Origin: Exiguobacterium aestuarii
GTDB taxonomy: Bacteria > Bacillota > Bacilli > Exiguobacteriales > Exiguobacteriaceae
NCBI RefSeq assembly: GCF_020171655.1
Contig: NZ_JAIVAC010000001.1
Location: forward strand, 1,240,001-1,304,000
DNA length: 64,000 nucleotides
Reading direction: 5' to 3'
Under the pieces are notes generated by a model. It did not search any database. It worked only from the letters and a program-made list of their open reading frames with translations, and had not been told where the DNA came from. Made by a program: the position numbers and the translations under genes. Below, one piece after another: positions 7,695 to 16,752 of this stretch (its first letter is position 1; each line of letters opens with the position of its first letter).

Positions 7695-8493
7695 AATTGA
7701 TTCGTTCATACGCCTCATCGATTAATTCGCGCAGTACATGAAAACCTTCTGTTCGTGCTGCATCGTTTCGTTCCCCATAAATCGTTAAAATCGTTTGGGC
7801 AATCGCATACCAATGCATTCGATTATGAAGCTCACTCGAAACCTCGACCCCATAATGCGTGAACCAATGCTCCCATTCCGCCTCTTCGACATAGCTATAG
7901 ACTACCATCGCCAAATCAAAGGCACGGTCCGCGATGATCGCATCGTCCCAATCCGTCAAATAGAGAAGACCGTTTTCATCTTCAATCCAATTGTTGTGAT
8001 TTAAATCAGAGTGGCATACGACGAACTCTTGTTCGTCGACTTTAGGCAAGTGGTGTTTTAACCATTGAATCGCCTCTCCAATCGTAGGATCTGTCTCATC
8101 TTGTTCATATGCCTCACACTGACGAAGCAACAAGTGCGGCGTCACCGGTGTGTGATTTAATTGTTGTAACATGAATAATAGCTCTTTCGAATCATGAATC
8201 TTTCCGAGTTGTGCCGCGACATCTGGTCGCTTCATATCTTCTGGTGAAAGTTCGCGGCTCTCAATGAATTGTTGGGCACTTAATACGTCCCCGTTAAACA
8301 TCCGCTTTGTCCAAAGAAGTTTCGGAACAATTCCTTCCGCTGAAAGAATCGCTAAGAATGGAGAAGAGTTCCGTTTCACAAAAATCTTCTGTTGGCGCGT
8401 CGTCGCTACATACGCTTCGCCCGTAATACCTCCGGCAGAAGCGACTGTCCACTCTTTACCGAGCGCACCGACTATATCTGAATACATATTCAT
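7693..8493 (-). CDS. ytmP: Phosphotransferase family protein (APH/choline kinase fold), YtmP-like
   Basis: The protein has the aminoglycoside-phosphotransferase/choline-kinase fold: the ATP-lysine region KIFVKRNSSPF near residue 35, the catalytic loop VVCHSDLNHNNWI near residue 160, and the metal-binding LTDWDDAIIADRAFDLA after it. The length of about 266 residues fits the family. The real small-molecule substrate is unknown; antibiotic resistance should not be inferred. The start is uncertain: ATG at 8491-8493 was chosen, with a TTG at 8500-8502 as alternative, and neither has a strong ribosome site. It is followed by amyX upstream on the same strand, as in Bacillus. Confidence 0.85.
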   Translation of the reverse strand: MNMYSDIVGALGKEWTVASAGGITGEAYVATTRQQKIFVKRNSSPFLAILSAEGIVPKLLWTKRMFNGDVLSAQQFIESRELSPEDMKRPDVAAQLGKIHDSKELLFMLQQLNHTPVTPHLLLRQCEAYEQDETDPTIGEAIQWLKHHLPKVDEQEFVVCHSDLNHNNWIEDENGLLYLTDWDDAIIADRAFDLAMVVYSYVEEAEWEHWFTHYGVEVSSELHNRMHWYAIAQTILTIYGERNDAARTEGFHVLRELIDEAYERIN

Positions 8494-8536
8494 CACGCTC
8501 AAATCTTACTTGAATTAAAGAGATACAATCAACATC

Positions 8537-10702
8537 TTAACACGCGAGAATCGTCATTGACAACGACTCGACTTGAATGTGTGACGGGTTTCTTTCAATC
8601 GGGACGAGGCTAGCAGTCTCCCCTTGAACGTAGACGTTCCATTTCGTATCGCTCTCGAATGACAGTTTTTCGAACGTTCCATTAATATATACGCGTACCC
8701 GCTGCCAAGCGTCATACGAGTGGCTCGCCGTCAGTTCATAAATGATGACGCCAGGCGGCGACGGCAGGAATGTGAAATGATCGATGACTTCCTGACGTGA
8801 ATCGTAACGGAAGCATGTATGCAGTCGTCGCAGTTTCAAAAGCGTCTTCACATACTCGATCTCACTGATTCGCGCATCGCGTAAGTCCCAATCGAAATGA
8901 TTGATGTGGTCTGGTGAATTATAGCTATTCTCCACGCCATGTTTCGTTCGACCGAACTCTTGACCCGCGTGGATAAATGGGATCCCTTGAGACGTGATAA
9001 CGACCGCATTGGCGAGTCGCTGCATTGCGAGGCGAGTCGCTTCATCAACCCCTTCACACGACAACTGTAATTTGTCATAAATCGTATAATTGTCATGGGC
9101 TTCGGCATAGTTGATGGAATACGTCGGACTCGGGAAACGTCCAACCGTCACGTTCGGGATATTGACGGCCCCGGTCAGACATTCACGGAGCTCCCATTCT
9201 CGCCATTCATTTCCTGAAATGAATCCACGTTCTCGGTCATTGAAGGTCGAGCCTTTTAGAGCATCTCGAATCATATCGTTAAAGTGTCCGATACGAGGCA
9301 TTCGGGCTGCATTTTGCGAAGTCGCCTTCAAGGACTGTCCAAGAGGTGTCGCCAAGTCCCACCCTTCTCCATACACAAGGATGGACGGGTCAACTTTATC
9401 AAGGGCGGCTCGCACCTGATTCATCGTCTCGACGTCATGAATCCCCATCAAGTCGAAACGGAATCCGTCCACTCGATAAGTTGTCGCAAAGTATGAGACG
9501 AAGTCGACAATCATTCGCCGCATCATATAACGTTCCGATGCCGTATCATTCCCGACACCGGTCCCGTTTGCGACCGTTCCGTCATGCTCATAACGAAAAT
9601 AATAATAAGGAACGAGAGCCTCGAGCGGAGAATGTTCACGAATATAGATGTGATTCATCACGACGTCTGTGACGACACGGAGACCTGACCGGTGAAGATC
9701 CGCGACAAGTGACGCGTACTCGAATACCCGACTCATAGGAACATCCGGGCTAGAGGCGTAACTTCCTTCAAGGCTGAACCAATGAATCGGGTCGTAACCC
9801 CAGTTATACGGCATGCGTGTCGCTTCATCGACACTTCCAAAATCATGAACGGGTAACAATTGGACATGGGTCACGCCGAGTTCTTTTATATAATCAAGTC
9901 CTGCACTGTGACCCTCTTTCGTCTGAACTCCCTTTTCGCTCACCCCTCCATATAGACCTTTCAGTTGGCTCAACGATGAAGGGTGGCTTGTAAAATCTCG
10001 GATGTGCAGTTCATAAATGACGGCATCGGTCGCTTTCCAAAGAGGTGGACGCGGAGCTTCATCGACTTGTTCATTCACAAATCGTTCCACGTCCATCAAT
10101 ACCCCGTACTCTCCGTTCAAGCTAACGGCTCTTGCATAAGGGTCAACGACTTGTCTCGTATCGACGGGCGTCTTTACTTCTAAACGATATAGCATCCCTT
10201 CGAACGCTTTAGGCACTTCTCCATTCCATTCCCCACGTGTACCACGATTCATATGGAAGCGTTCGAGTTCACGGTGGTTCGTGTCGTCATGGACGGTAAT
10301 CCACATCGAGAGTGCGACAGGCGACCAAACGGTCACTTCCATCCCGTGTGGCGTAAATGACAAACCGAGTTGCCCATCATATGAGAACCGACGCTCGAAC
10401 TCTTCGGAGCGCACAATTTCTCGTGGGACGATGACCATCGTCTTTTGCCCCGGATGAAACACCGTATACATCATGTCCAAAGAAATGGGTTCATATAGTC
10501 GCAGAATTTGTTCAATCATCCCTGATTCGTTCACATGTTGTTGTTCGACCATGTAGTCGATCGGGCGTCCATTCTGTTCAATTTGTACTGGAACGGATTC
10601 ATATTCGCGCACAATCTCAAGTTGTATGGTCTCAAATGATACGAAAGACGCGCTCTCAATCGTTACATGCGAGGCAGTCTTTTGATCTGGTGTATGATGC
10701 AT
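8537..10702 (-). CDS. amyX: Type I pullulanase AmyX (GH13_14)
   Basis: Pullulanase cleaves alpha-1,6 branch points in pullulan, starch and glycogen. The 721-residue protein has an N-terminal part with a CBM48-like immunoglobulin domain followed by the GH13 barrel. Conserved regions are YNWGYDPIHWF, VVTDVVMNH, GFRFDLMGI (nucleophile aspartate), VYGEGWD (acid/base glutamate) and EAHDNYT (transition-state aspartate). There is no signal peptide, so it is intracellular and probably acts on imported maltodextrin or stored glycogen. Starting ATG at 10700-10702 follows AGAGGAAGGGACGCAT. Gene order with ytmP and the ytlQ-like gene matches B. subtilis. Confidence 0.96.
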   Translation of the reverse strand: MHHTPDQKTASHVTIESASFVSFETIQLEIVREYESVPVQIEQNGRPIDYMVEQQHVNESGMIEQILRLYEPISLDMMYTVFHPGQKTMVIVPREIVRSEEFERRFSYDGQLGLSFTPHGMEVTVWSPVALSMWITVHDDTNHRELERFHMNRGTRGEWNGEVPKAFEGMLYRLEVKTPVDTRQVVDPYARAVSLNGEYGVLMDVERFVNEQVDEAPRPPLWKATDAVIYELHIRDFTSHPSSLSQLKGLYGGVSEKGVQTKEGHSAGLDYIKELGVTHVQLLPVHDFGSVDEATRMPYNWGYDPIHWFSLEGSYASSPDVPMSRVFEYASLVADLHRSGLRVVTDVVMNHIYIREHSPLEALVPYYYFRYEHDGTVANGTGVGNDTASERYMMRRMIVDFVSYFATTYRVDGFRFDLMGIHDVETMNQVRAALDKVDPSILVYGEGWDLATPLGQSLKATSQNAARMPRIGHFNDMIRDALKGSTFNDRERGFISGNEWREWELRECLTGAVNIPNVTVGRFPSPTYSINYAEAHDNYTIYDKLQLSCEGVDEATRLAMQRLANAVVITSQGIPFIHAGQEFGRTKHGVENSYNSPDHINHFDWDLRDARISEIEYVKTLLKLRRLHTCFRYDSRQEVIDHFTFLPSPPGVIIYELTASHSYDAWQRVRVYINGTFEKLSFESDTKWNVYVQGETASLVPIERNPSHIQVESLSMTILAC

Positions 10703-10721
10703 ATGCGTCCCTTCCTCTCAA

Positions 10722-11561
10722 TCACTGATCCATAAATTGACGAAACGGCATCTTGGCTGTCACTTCTAATAATGTAGCGACATCGCGAACTTGTTGCGCT
10801 TTTACAATTGTTGCACGCCCATTCACTTGTTTCATCCACTCTTTATACTCATTTCGTCCCACATAATGCGTCGTCCGAACGCTTGGAACGTTATCAAAAT
10901 AACCATCTGCTGCAATGACGACCTTTTGAAGGACACCCGCATAGTTCGGTACAATTTGTCGAACAAGTTCTTCGGTGCGTGTCAACGCAATGAGCGGGTT
11001 CACTACACGAGTATTTTCCCCTTTCAGCGGTTGATGAACCCACGTCTTCTCTTTCGATATGTGATAGATGCTTCTGTCTCCCTCGAGCCACTCTATGATA
11101 TAAAGATGCGTCGGACCGACAAGGACATGACTTAATTCAACGGTCGCACCGTTCCACTCAATGACAGGACGATAAAAGAAGAAGTGTCGTTCATTCCATT
11201 CGGAACGCATCACGCGATATGCAAAATCTCTCGTGAATGCCAAATGTGGTAAATCTGCCTCAAGTACCCCTTCACAAGCAAATTGCAGTTTTTGAATGTG
11301 TCGGCGCTCTCGAAGTAATTTCTGATACTGTGATTCGGCGAGGGGTTTCGGTTCTAGTTCAATCCGTTCCGACTTCGCCCAAAATTTCCACCACGGCCGA
11401 TCGATCTCAAGCACTTCGACTGGACTCAGTCGATTGTTTTCATGAAGACGCTGCAATCGGGCCGTATCGGATTCTACATATTCTAAATAGCGATTGTATT
11501 GATCTAATACATCACGTTCATATTTTGAGATTACGTCAAAAATTTTAACCGGGATTGCCAT
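10722..11561 (-). CDS. YtlQ-like protein with NERD-related domain
   Basis: A 279-residue protein, starting at ATG 11559-11561 behind AGAGGAGGACAT. The first 130 residues are charged and probably helical. The remainder (FFFYRPVIEWNGATVELSHVLVGPTHLYIIEW ... ) has the pattern of alternating beta strands around a hydrophobic VGPTHLYIIE element that recalls NERD (nuclease-related) domains. The family call is tentative. It overlaps the 3' end of the thpR gene by 31 bases, so the two are cotranscribed, and it lies just upstream of amyX. Synteny with B. subtilis ytlQ (between amyX and ytlP) supports orthology. Confidence 0.65.
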   Translation of the reverse strand: MAIPVKIFDVISKYERDVLDQYNRYLEYVESDTARLQRLHENNRLSPVEVLEIDRPWWKFWAKSERIELEPKPLAESQYQKLLRERRHIQKLQFACEGVLEADLPHLAFTRDFAYRVMRSEWNERHFFFYRPVIEWNGATVELSHVLVGPTHLYIIEWLEGDRSIYHISKEKTWVHQPLKGENTRVVNPLIALTRTEELVRQIVPNYAGVLQKVVIAADGYFDNVPSVRTTHYVGRNEYKEWMKQVNGRATIVKAQQVRDVATLLEVTAKMPFRQFMDQ

Positions 11562-12106
11562 ATGTCCTCCTCTGGCCGTCTTAACGGAAATACTTCAATC
11601 GCCCTATAGGACGGAGTATGATTCGGCTGCACTTCATACAGGATCACTTCTTCCACCGACTCGGTTACGTTGAACTCGGTTGGGACGTAAGCAATCCGTT
11701 CCCCTTTGTCCCACTTTTTTGCGAGAGTGACATGAGGGACGAATGTTTTTCGGTCTAAATTCGGAATCAATGCGACGAGCTCTTGACGCAGCGCCGTCGC
11801 AAATCGCTGAAGAGCATCTGACGCGTCAGGTACAATCGTCAACACGCGTGGACGGTCCGCTCTCCCGAAATGGTCGATGGCATGAAACGTCAACGTGAAC
11901 GGAAGGGTTTCTTGACTGATTCTTCTAGTGATTTCTTTCACTTCATCCAGCTCTTCACCATCGATTCCCCCTAAAAATTGTATCGTCAAATGAAACTCGT
12001 CCGGTCGATAAATTCGCCGATACGAGTAATACGGTAAGATGGTTTGTTGCACAGCAGCGAGTTCGACCGATTCGATCGGAATCGCAATAAAATAATGCGT
12101 GCTCAT
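11531..12106 (-). CDS. thpR: RNA 2',3'-cyclic phosphodiesterase ThpR (2H family)
   Basis: The 191-residue protein has the two HxTx motifs of the 2H phosphoesterase superfamily: HLTIQFLG near residue 42 and HVTLAK near residue 128. Members hydrolyse RNA 2',3'-cyclic phosphates to 2'-phosphates, with reverse 2'-5' ligase activity reported in vitro. I chose ATG 12104-12106 (MSTHYFIAIP) because AAAGG lies nine bases upstream; an ATG at 12113-12115 overlaps the upstream stop as ATGA but sits on the ribosome site. The coding sequence follows the MFS gene almost directly and overlaps the next gene by 31 bases. Confidence 0.9.
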   Translation of the reverse strand: MSTHYFIAIPIESVELAAVQQTILPYYSYRRIYRPDEFHLTIQFLGGIDGEELDEVKEITRRISQETLPFTLTFHAIDHFGRADRPRVLTIVPDASDALQRFATALRQELVALIPNLDRKTFVPHVTLAKKWDKGERIAYVPTEFNVTESVEEVILYEVQPNHTPSYRAIEVFPLRRPEEDIWQSRLKFLT

Positions 12107-12111
12107 CTGAT

Positions 12112-13263
12112 TCATCCTTTCAGTGCGCGACGTGACAGTCCAATCCAAATCACTGCCCCGATTGCCGTGACAATCGTATACATCCAAAATACGCCGATGA
12201 TGTCATCGAGTTCGATGATTGTACCACTCAACTTGTTGAATCCCGCTGTCGCAAGTCCTGAAGTCAACGCCATGTAAACACCGATTGCCGTTGAAGAGAC
12301 TTGACGGTCGACAAGTTTCCGGACGAACTGAAGCGCGACCGGGATTAAAAGTCCGACGACGAGACCTTGTGCGATCGCCAGCAACCAAACGACCCAAATG
12401 GGCGGCTCTAATGCAAGGATTCCATTTCGCATGGCCGAGATGAGTGCCGCCCCGACGAGTACCGGGACACTGCCGAAGCGTTCTACAAATTGTGATGCCA
12501 CTTTCATGAAGGGAATTTCAAACAAAACCGCGACGAGGAATAGTGTTCCGACGAGCGTCGTCGATCCCCCGCTACTTGTCACGTACAATCCAAAATAATA
12601 GTTGTTCGCATAAATTGGTCCGAAGACGAGCATGCCCCCGAGCAGAAAGAATAAGAAGGACTTATTCCATACAGCTGTCCATGAAATCGGAGCTAACGTG
12701 ACGTCACGAATCGAGCTCTTTTCCGGAATCATTCGGACGAACACACTTCCGAGGATAAGTAAAACGGCACTTAATACGAACGTACTAGCAAGGCCCCACG
12801 TCGTATCGGAAATCCACCCCATCGCAAACACCGCGATGGCAAAACCTGCCGACCCATACAAACGAATCGCTCCATAATCCACTTTTGAACGTGTCGTATA
12901 GTCGAGTGTCATCATATCGACGAGCGGAATGTGTGCACATTGGAACACCGACCAGATGACCATGAGCACCACGATCCATACGTAAGAAGTCGCCACTAAA
13001 AAAGTAAACGAAATGAGGGCTGCGCTTAACATCGCTAACATGAGCCACGCCTTCACCCGCCCGGTGCGATCGGTCAACATTCCCCAAAGTGGTTGTACAC
13101 CAATCGAAAGAATGGGAAGAATGGCCACGATATTTCCGACCTGACTCGGTGTGAGTCCGAATTGATCTTGTGAAAAATATAAAGCCATGTAAGGGATCAA
13201 TGCCCCTTGTGCGAAGAAAATGGTGACATATACAGATTGAAACAATCTTTTTTGCGAATTCAA
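12112..13263 (-). CDS. Major facilitator superfamily transporter
   Basis: A 383-residue protein with twelve predicted membrane helices and the MFS motif PLWGMLTDRTGR between helices 2 and 3. Overall it resembles the MFS_1-like/nucleoside:proton-symporter branch (PF12832), which includes LacY-like carriers, but the substrate cannot be assigned. The start is TTG at 13261-13263, preceded by AAGGAAGTTATCA. It sits between pepV and thpR on one strand, so it may be cotranscribed with either; a hairpin (GAGCTGACT ... AGTCGGCTC) without a good T run lies between it and pepV. Confidence 0.85.
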   Translation of the reverse strand: MNSQKRLFQSVYVTIFFAQGALIPYMALYFSQDQFGLTPSQVGNIVAILPILSIGVQPLWGMLTDRTGRVKAWLMLAMLSAALISFTFLVATSYVWIVVLMVIWSVFQCAHIPLVDMMTLDYTTRSKVDYGAIRLYGSAGFAIAVFAMGWISDTTWGLASTFVLSAVLLILGSVFVRMIPEKSSIRDVTLAPISWTAVWNKSFLFFLLGGMLVFGPIYANNYYFGLYVTSSGGSTTLVGTLFLVAVLFEIPFMKVASQFVERFGSVPVLVGAALISAMRNGILALEPPIWVVWLLAIAQGLVVGLLIPVALQFVRKLVDRQVSSTAIGVYMALTSGLATAGFNKLSGTIIELDDIIGVFWMYTIVTAIGAVIWIGLSRRALKG

Positions 13264-13322
13264 TGATAACTTCCTTCCTAAAGGACAGAGAGCCGACTAC
13301 ATCAGTCAGCTCTCCACGGTTC

Positions 13323-14711
13323 TTATTTAGCGAGCTCGTAAATCGCTTCAGCATAAATCGCTGCTGCGCGTAATAAATCTTCTATCTCCATATATTCATC
13401 GACCTGATGCGCCACATCTTTAGCGCCTGGGAACAATGCACCGAATGCGACCCCCGCCTCGAGTGAACGGGCGTAAGTTCCCCCACCGATTGCCATCAAG
13501 TTCGCATGCTCCCCCGTCTGACGTTCGTACACATTAGCGAGCGTCTTCACGAGCGGATGATCTTCAGCCACGTGATGCGGTGGCATATGTTGACGCGTCT
13601 TCAATTCGAAACCGAGCGACAACGCGATTTCACGTAGGTTTTGCAACCGCTCTTCAAACTTCGCCGTATAAGGATAGCGAATGTTAACCGTAGCCGTACG
13701 CTCATCTTCGTGATAGCGGAACACACCACCGTTGATCGTCAAATCACCTGTCTCGTCACTCGCCTCAATCCCGAGTGAAATCCCGCGAGAATCGGCAAAC
13801 ACATGACGAACGAGTTCAATATAGCGTTCCCCTTGAATATCGAGAGGAAGGTGCAACAAGAATCCAGCGAGGACGTAGGCCGCGTTGATCCCGTTATCCG
13901 GTTCCATCGCGTGTGCCGCTTTCCCTTTCATCGTGAACGTATATGTCCCACGGTCATATACGCATGTCCCGTCTGCTTCATATTTTTCAAGATAAGCCTC
14001 GAACTTTTCTTCGAGTACCTCGTCTGTCTTCAATTCAGCTTTCGCGAAGTCCGGAACCATGTTCGGACGCTCCCCACTCGTAAATGAGAGAAGGTGATAC
14101 GCCGACTCTGGTGCCCGTTGAATCGGAAGTTGTGTCAACACACCGTCATATAGCCCTTTCTCTGCGTTGATGATCGGGAAGTCCGCGTCTGGTGCAAAGC
14201 CGTATGTCGGCATCTGTTCTTGTTTAAAGTATTCGCGGACACAGCGCCATTCGCTCTCCTCGTCACAACCTGCGATCAGGCGGACACGTTTCGAGAGCGG
14301 TAACCCGAGTTCTTTGACGATGCGTAAACCATAGTAAGCAGCCATCGATGGTCCTTTATCATCATTGCTTCCGCGAGCGACGATTTTTCCGTCCGATGTA
14401 ATCGTCGGATTGAACGCACCATACGTCCATCCTTCACCTGCAGGGACGACATCAAGGTGACATAAGATTCCGACGATATCCTCACCATCCCCATACTCCA
14501 AGTGTCCCGCATATCCACCGACGTCCTTCGTTTTAAATCCATCTCGCTCACCAAGCTCAAACATGTAATCGAGCGCTTTTCGAACCTCTGGCCCGAATGG
14601 CATGTTCGGCGCGGCTTTTGATTCATCGAGCACGCTAGGGATTTGTAGTAATCCTTTTAAATCTTCTAAAAATGCATCTTTACGATTGTCGACTTCTTGT
14701 CTCCAATTCAT
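13323..14711 (-). CDS. pepV: Dipeptidase PepV (M20 family)
   Basis: PepV is a zinc dipeptidase of peptide utilisation. The 462-residue product (ATG at 14709-14711, six bases after AAAGGGGAG) shows the M20 metal motifs: ILCHLDVVPAG (first His/Asp), GSNDDKGP (bridging Asp), CDEESEWRC (catalytic Glu plus metal Glu) and AIGGGTYAR near the end. The large lid domain insertion between residues 180 and 380 is normal for PepV. It is equivalent to B. subtilis ytjP. The promoter region holds a 9-base inverted repeat that may be an operator. Confidence 0.93.
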   Translation of the reverse strand: MNWRQEVDNRKDAFLEDLKGLLQIPSVLDESKAAPNMPFGPEVRKALDYMFELGERDGFKTKDVGGYAGHLEYGDGEDIVGILCHLDVVPAGEGWTYGAFNPTITSDGKIVARGSNDDKGPSMAAYYGLRIVKELGLPLSKRVRLIAGCDEESEWRCVREYFKQEQMPTYGFAPDADFPIINAEKGLYDGVLTQLPIQRAPESAYHLLSFTSGERPNMVPDFAKAELKTDEVLEEKFEAYLEKYEADGTCVYDRGTYTFTMKGKAAHAMEPDNGINAAYVLAGFLLHLPLDIQGERYIELVRHVFADSRGISLGIEASDETGDLTINGGVFRYHEDERTATVNIRYPYTAKFEERLQNLREIALSLGFELKTRQHMPPHHVAEDHPLVKTLANVYERQTGEHANLMAIGGGTYARSLEAGVAFGALFPGAKDVAHQVDEYMEIEDLLRAAAIYAEAIYELAK

Positions 14712-14748
14712 GTTCATCTCCCCTTTTGCGAATGTTCTCTCCCTTACT

Positions 14749-14784
14749 AGTATATCCAAATGAATGAAAGACGAACATTCATTT
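14749..14784 (-). promoter_or_regulatory. pepV promoter -10 and overlapping 9-9-9 inverted repeat
   Basis: A TATACT -10 on the minus strand (14749-14754) is followed upstream by AAATGAATG (14758-14766), nine spacer bases, and CATTCATTT (14776-14784), a perfect inverted repeat. It occupies the spacer and the -35 position, and the -35 itself is weak, so binding there should block or replace RNA polymerase contact. TetR-type operators often contain TGAATG/CATTCA arms, but no such gene is adjacent. Confidence 0.5.
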
Positions 14785-14898
14785 AGAAAAGTTTTTTTCG
14801 TTCGTGTTTGAACTCATTTTAAATACAAAAAAACAATCTTCATTCGATATTTACGTTCATAATCAAATCTTTACAAACAGATTGTTCGTGCTTTCTGC

Positions 14899-14926
14899 TT
14901 GCATTTTTGCACAGGAGCGGTATACT
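14899..14926 (+). promoter_or_regulatory. Sigma-A promoter of the ytzE-like gene
   Basis: TTGCAT (14899-14904), 16 bases, TATACT (14921-14926). Transcription would begin near 14933, leaving an untranslated leader of about 90 bases. The rest of the 309-base gap between pepV and this gene is AT-rich and I see nothing else in it. Confidence 0.6.
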
Positions 14927-15019
14927 AAAGGTGTAATTTTAGAAAATAACAATTTCATATTTCATTTTGTCGTCTGTAGGTATGGTTTGTCATTATTCTA
15001 CACATTGGGAGGTTATCCA

Positions 15020-15241
15020 ATGAAAGGCTCAACAGATCGGATGTTAACGCGCATCAAGTCCATTTATTTGTTCATCAATGAAAGGGAGACAGTTACCACT
15101 TCAGAACTAGTAGAAGAGTTCGGTATTACGTCGCGCACTGTGCAACGTGATTTGAACGTACTTGAGTACAATAATCTTGTGGAGAGCCCTAGCCGTGGCA
15201 CGTGGACTTCATCGAAACGTTCACTCAAGACGGCAAATTGA
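15020..15241 (+). CDS. ytzE: Small DeoR-type helix-turn-helix regulator, YtzE-like
   Basis: The ATG at 15020 is seven bases after TGGGAGG; the longer open frame from 14804 lacks a ribosome site. The 73-residue product is essentially only a DNA-binding domain: MLTRIKSIYLFINERETVTTSELVEEFGITSRTVQRDLNVLE is a winged-helix/DeoR helix-turn-helix with recognition helix TSRTVQRDLN. It lacks the sugar-phosphate-sensing C-terminal domain of full DeoR proteins, as does the 73-residue YtzE of B. subtilis. The targets are unknown. Its position next to pepV is also conserved. Confidence 0.85.
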   Translation: MKGSTDRMLTRIKSIYLFINERETVTTSELVEEFGITSRTVQRDLNVLEYNNLVESPSRGTWTSSKRSLKTAN

Positions 15242-15258
15242 AACGTATATGTAGATTC

Positions 15259-15288
15259 AAGAGACCTGACATTCAGGTCTCTTTTTTA
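15259..15288 (+). terminator. Terminator of the ytzE-like gene
   Basis: AAGAGACCTGA pairs with TCAGGTCTCTT and is followed by a T run (15281-15287). Confidence 0.9.
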
Positions 15289-15344
15289 TGAAAGAAGGTC
15301 TTGTGGTTTTGGATTGTATCAAATGTTCAAGATGAGGTGATGAT

Positions 15345-15971
15345 GTGAAAGAAGAAATAATGAAGTACATAGATAATCATTTTTCAAACCGCTCTGAAGA
15401 AGTCCATCTAAGATTCGAACTCGGCGAACCGTATAAAAACGGAACGGATGAGAGAATAGAGCAAGTGGTAAAAAGAGTGACAACATTGTTCGAGGAAGTG
15501 TTTCAATCTGATGATTACATCCATATCTTTATCAAGGATTGGAACGAAACAGAGGACATCATGTTCGGGAATACCACTCCCGAATATTTGTATGGTTTAT
15601 TCATGAAGCAACAGATTGAAGAAGAAACGTTATTCGAATTAGATGAAGATATAGACGAAAAAACAGGGGAAATTATAGAAATCAAACATGAATATAAAGC
15701 GAAATTTGTATCCTCGCAGATAAAGTCAATCTCTTACGAGAAAATCCTTAGAGGTATAGGAAATTACGAGCAAGGAAGAGAACCTTCGATTGGACAAACG
15801 GTATACTTTATAAGCACTGAAAAGAACATCGTTTTTCATATGTATGATGATCGAGGTTGTACCATAAGTTCAAATGAAGTTGAACCATTAGTCCCTTTAT
15901 ATCACAAATACAACGACTGGTTAGTTAACTATTGGCGTGCTGATTTTGATGCCATTTTCAAAAAGATATAA
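15345..15971 (+). CDS. DUF3885 domain-containing protein
   Basis: The start is GTG at 15345 behind GAGGTGATGAT. The 208-residue product shows the DUF3885 pattern: HLRFELGEP near residue 21, and at the C-terminus VFHMYDDRGC followed by LYHKYNDWLVNYWRADFDAIF. No catalytic residues are known to me for this family and no function is assigned. The gene uses noticeably more A and T than its neighbours (many AAA, GAA, ATA codons, including the rare AGA and ATA), so it may have been acquired separately. It is flanked by terminators on both sides and is monocistronic. Confidence 0.75.
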   Translation: MKEEIMKYIDNHFSNRSEEVHLRFELGEPYKNGTDERIEQVVKRVTTLFEEVFQSDDYIHIFIKDWNETEDIMFGNTTPEYLYGLFMKQQIEEETLFELDEDIDEKTGEIIEIKHEYKAKFVSSQIKSISYEKILRGIGNYEQGREPSIGQTVYFISTEKNIVFHMYDDRGCTISSNEVEPLVPLYHKYNDWLVNYWRADFDAIFKKI

Positions 15972-15994
15972 TCGAAAATTAGAGCTTTTTATAC

Positions 15995-16030
15995 AAAAAG
16001 AGAATCCGCCCAATTGGACAGATTCCCTCT
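15995..16030 (-). terminator. Terminator of the rsuA-type gene
   Basis: On the minus strand AGAGGGAATCTGTCC pairs imperfectly with GGGCGGATTCTCT around AATT, followed by T residues. Confidence 0.7.
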
Positions 16031-16041
16031 CACCTCTCTAA

Positions 16042-16752
16042 TTATTGAAGAAACAATTGAACTTCTTCTTCCGTCAACTCACGATATGCCCCGAGCTCGA
16101 GCGTCTCATCGAGTTCAAGATCCCCGATTTGAACACGCTCTAATCGCTCGACATGTTTGCCTACCGCCGCGACCATTCGTTTCACTTGATGATATTTCCC
16201 CTCAGATAATGTGAGACGGATGACAGAGCGACGTCCGCTCCGACTCAAAATCTCGAGTCGGGCCGGCTTCGTCGTATATCCATCTTCTAATTCGACTCCG
16301 TTCGCGAACGTCTTGATATCCTCAGCCGTCATCTCCCCATCGACTTCGGCGATATATACCTTGTCGACATGTTTACGAGGTGACATGAGTGCATGATTGA
16401 ACGCACCATCGTTTGTGATGAGGAGAAGGCCCGTCGTATCTTTATCGAGCCGTCCGACCGGGAAGAGGTCGTAATGAGCATACTCCGGATCAATCAACTC
16501 GATGACCGTCGTCTCGACTTGATCTTCCGTCGCACTGATGACCCCTTCCGGCTTGTTCATCATGAAATAGATGTAGGGCCGATATTCAACGACTTCCCCG
16601 AACACCGTGACCCGTTCTGATTTTGGGTTAACGTGCTGTTTCGCATCTTTTACAGGGACATCATCGACTCGTACTGCCCCTTGTTTTAATAGGATTTTTA
16701 CATCTTTTCGTGAACCATATCCCATGTTCGATAGTAATTTATCAATTCGCAT
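16042..16752 (-). CDS. 16S rRNA pseudouridine synthase, RsuA family
   Basis: The 236-residue protein has an N-terminal S4 RNA-binding domain (MRIDKLLSNMGYGSRKDVKILLKQGAVRVDD) and the RsuA/RluB catalytic motif VGRLDKDTTGLLLITNDG (catalytic aspartate near residue 103). RsuA makes pseudouridine 516 in 16S rRNA; the large-subunit enzyme RluB is a close relative, so the exact target is inferred from length and from the YtzG/YtzF position in Bacillus. The start overlaps the upstream flippase stop by one base (TAATG), implying translational coupling. Confidence 0.88.
   Translation of the reverse strand: MRIDKLLSNMGYGSRKDVKILLKQGAVRVDDVPVKDAKQHVNPKSERVTVFGEVVEYRPYIYFMMNKPEGVISATEDQVETTVIELIDPEYAHYDLFPVGRLDKDTTGLLLITNDGAFNHALMSPRKHVDKVYIAEVDGEMTAEDIKTFANGVELEDGYTTKPARLEILSRSGRRSVIRLTLSEGKYHQVKRMVAAVGKHVERLERVQIGDLELDETLELGAYRELTEEEVQLFLQ

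Noticed and set aside
14804-15019. N-terminal extension of the ytzE-like regulator
   Set aside because: It contains the promoter region and has no ribosome site; the ATG at 15020 has one and gives the expected 73 residues.
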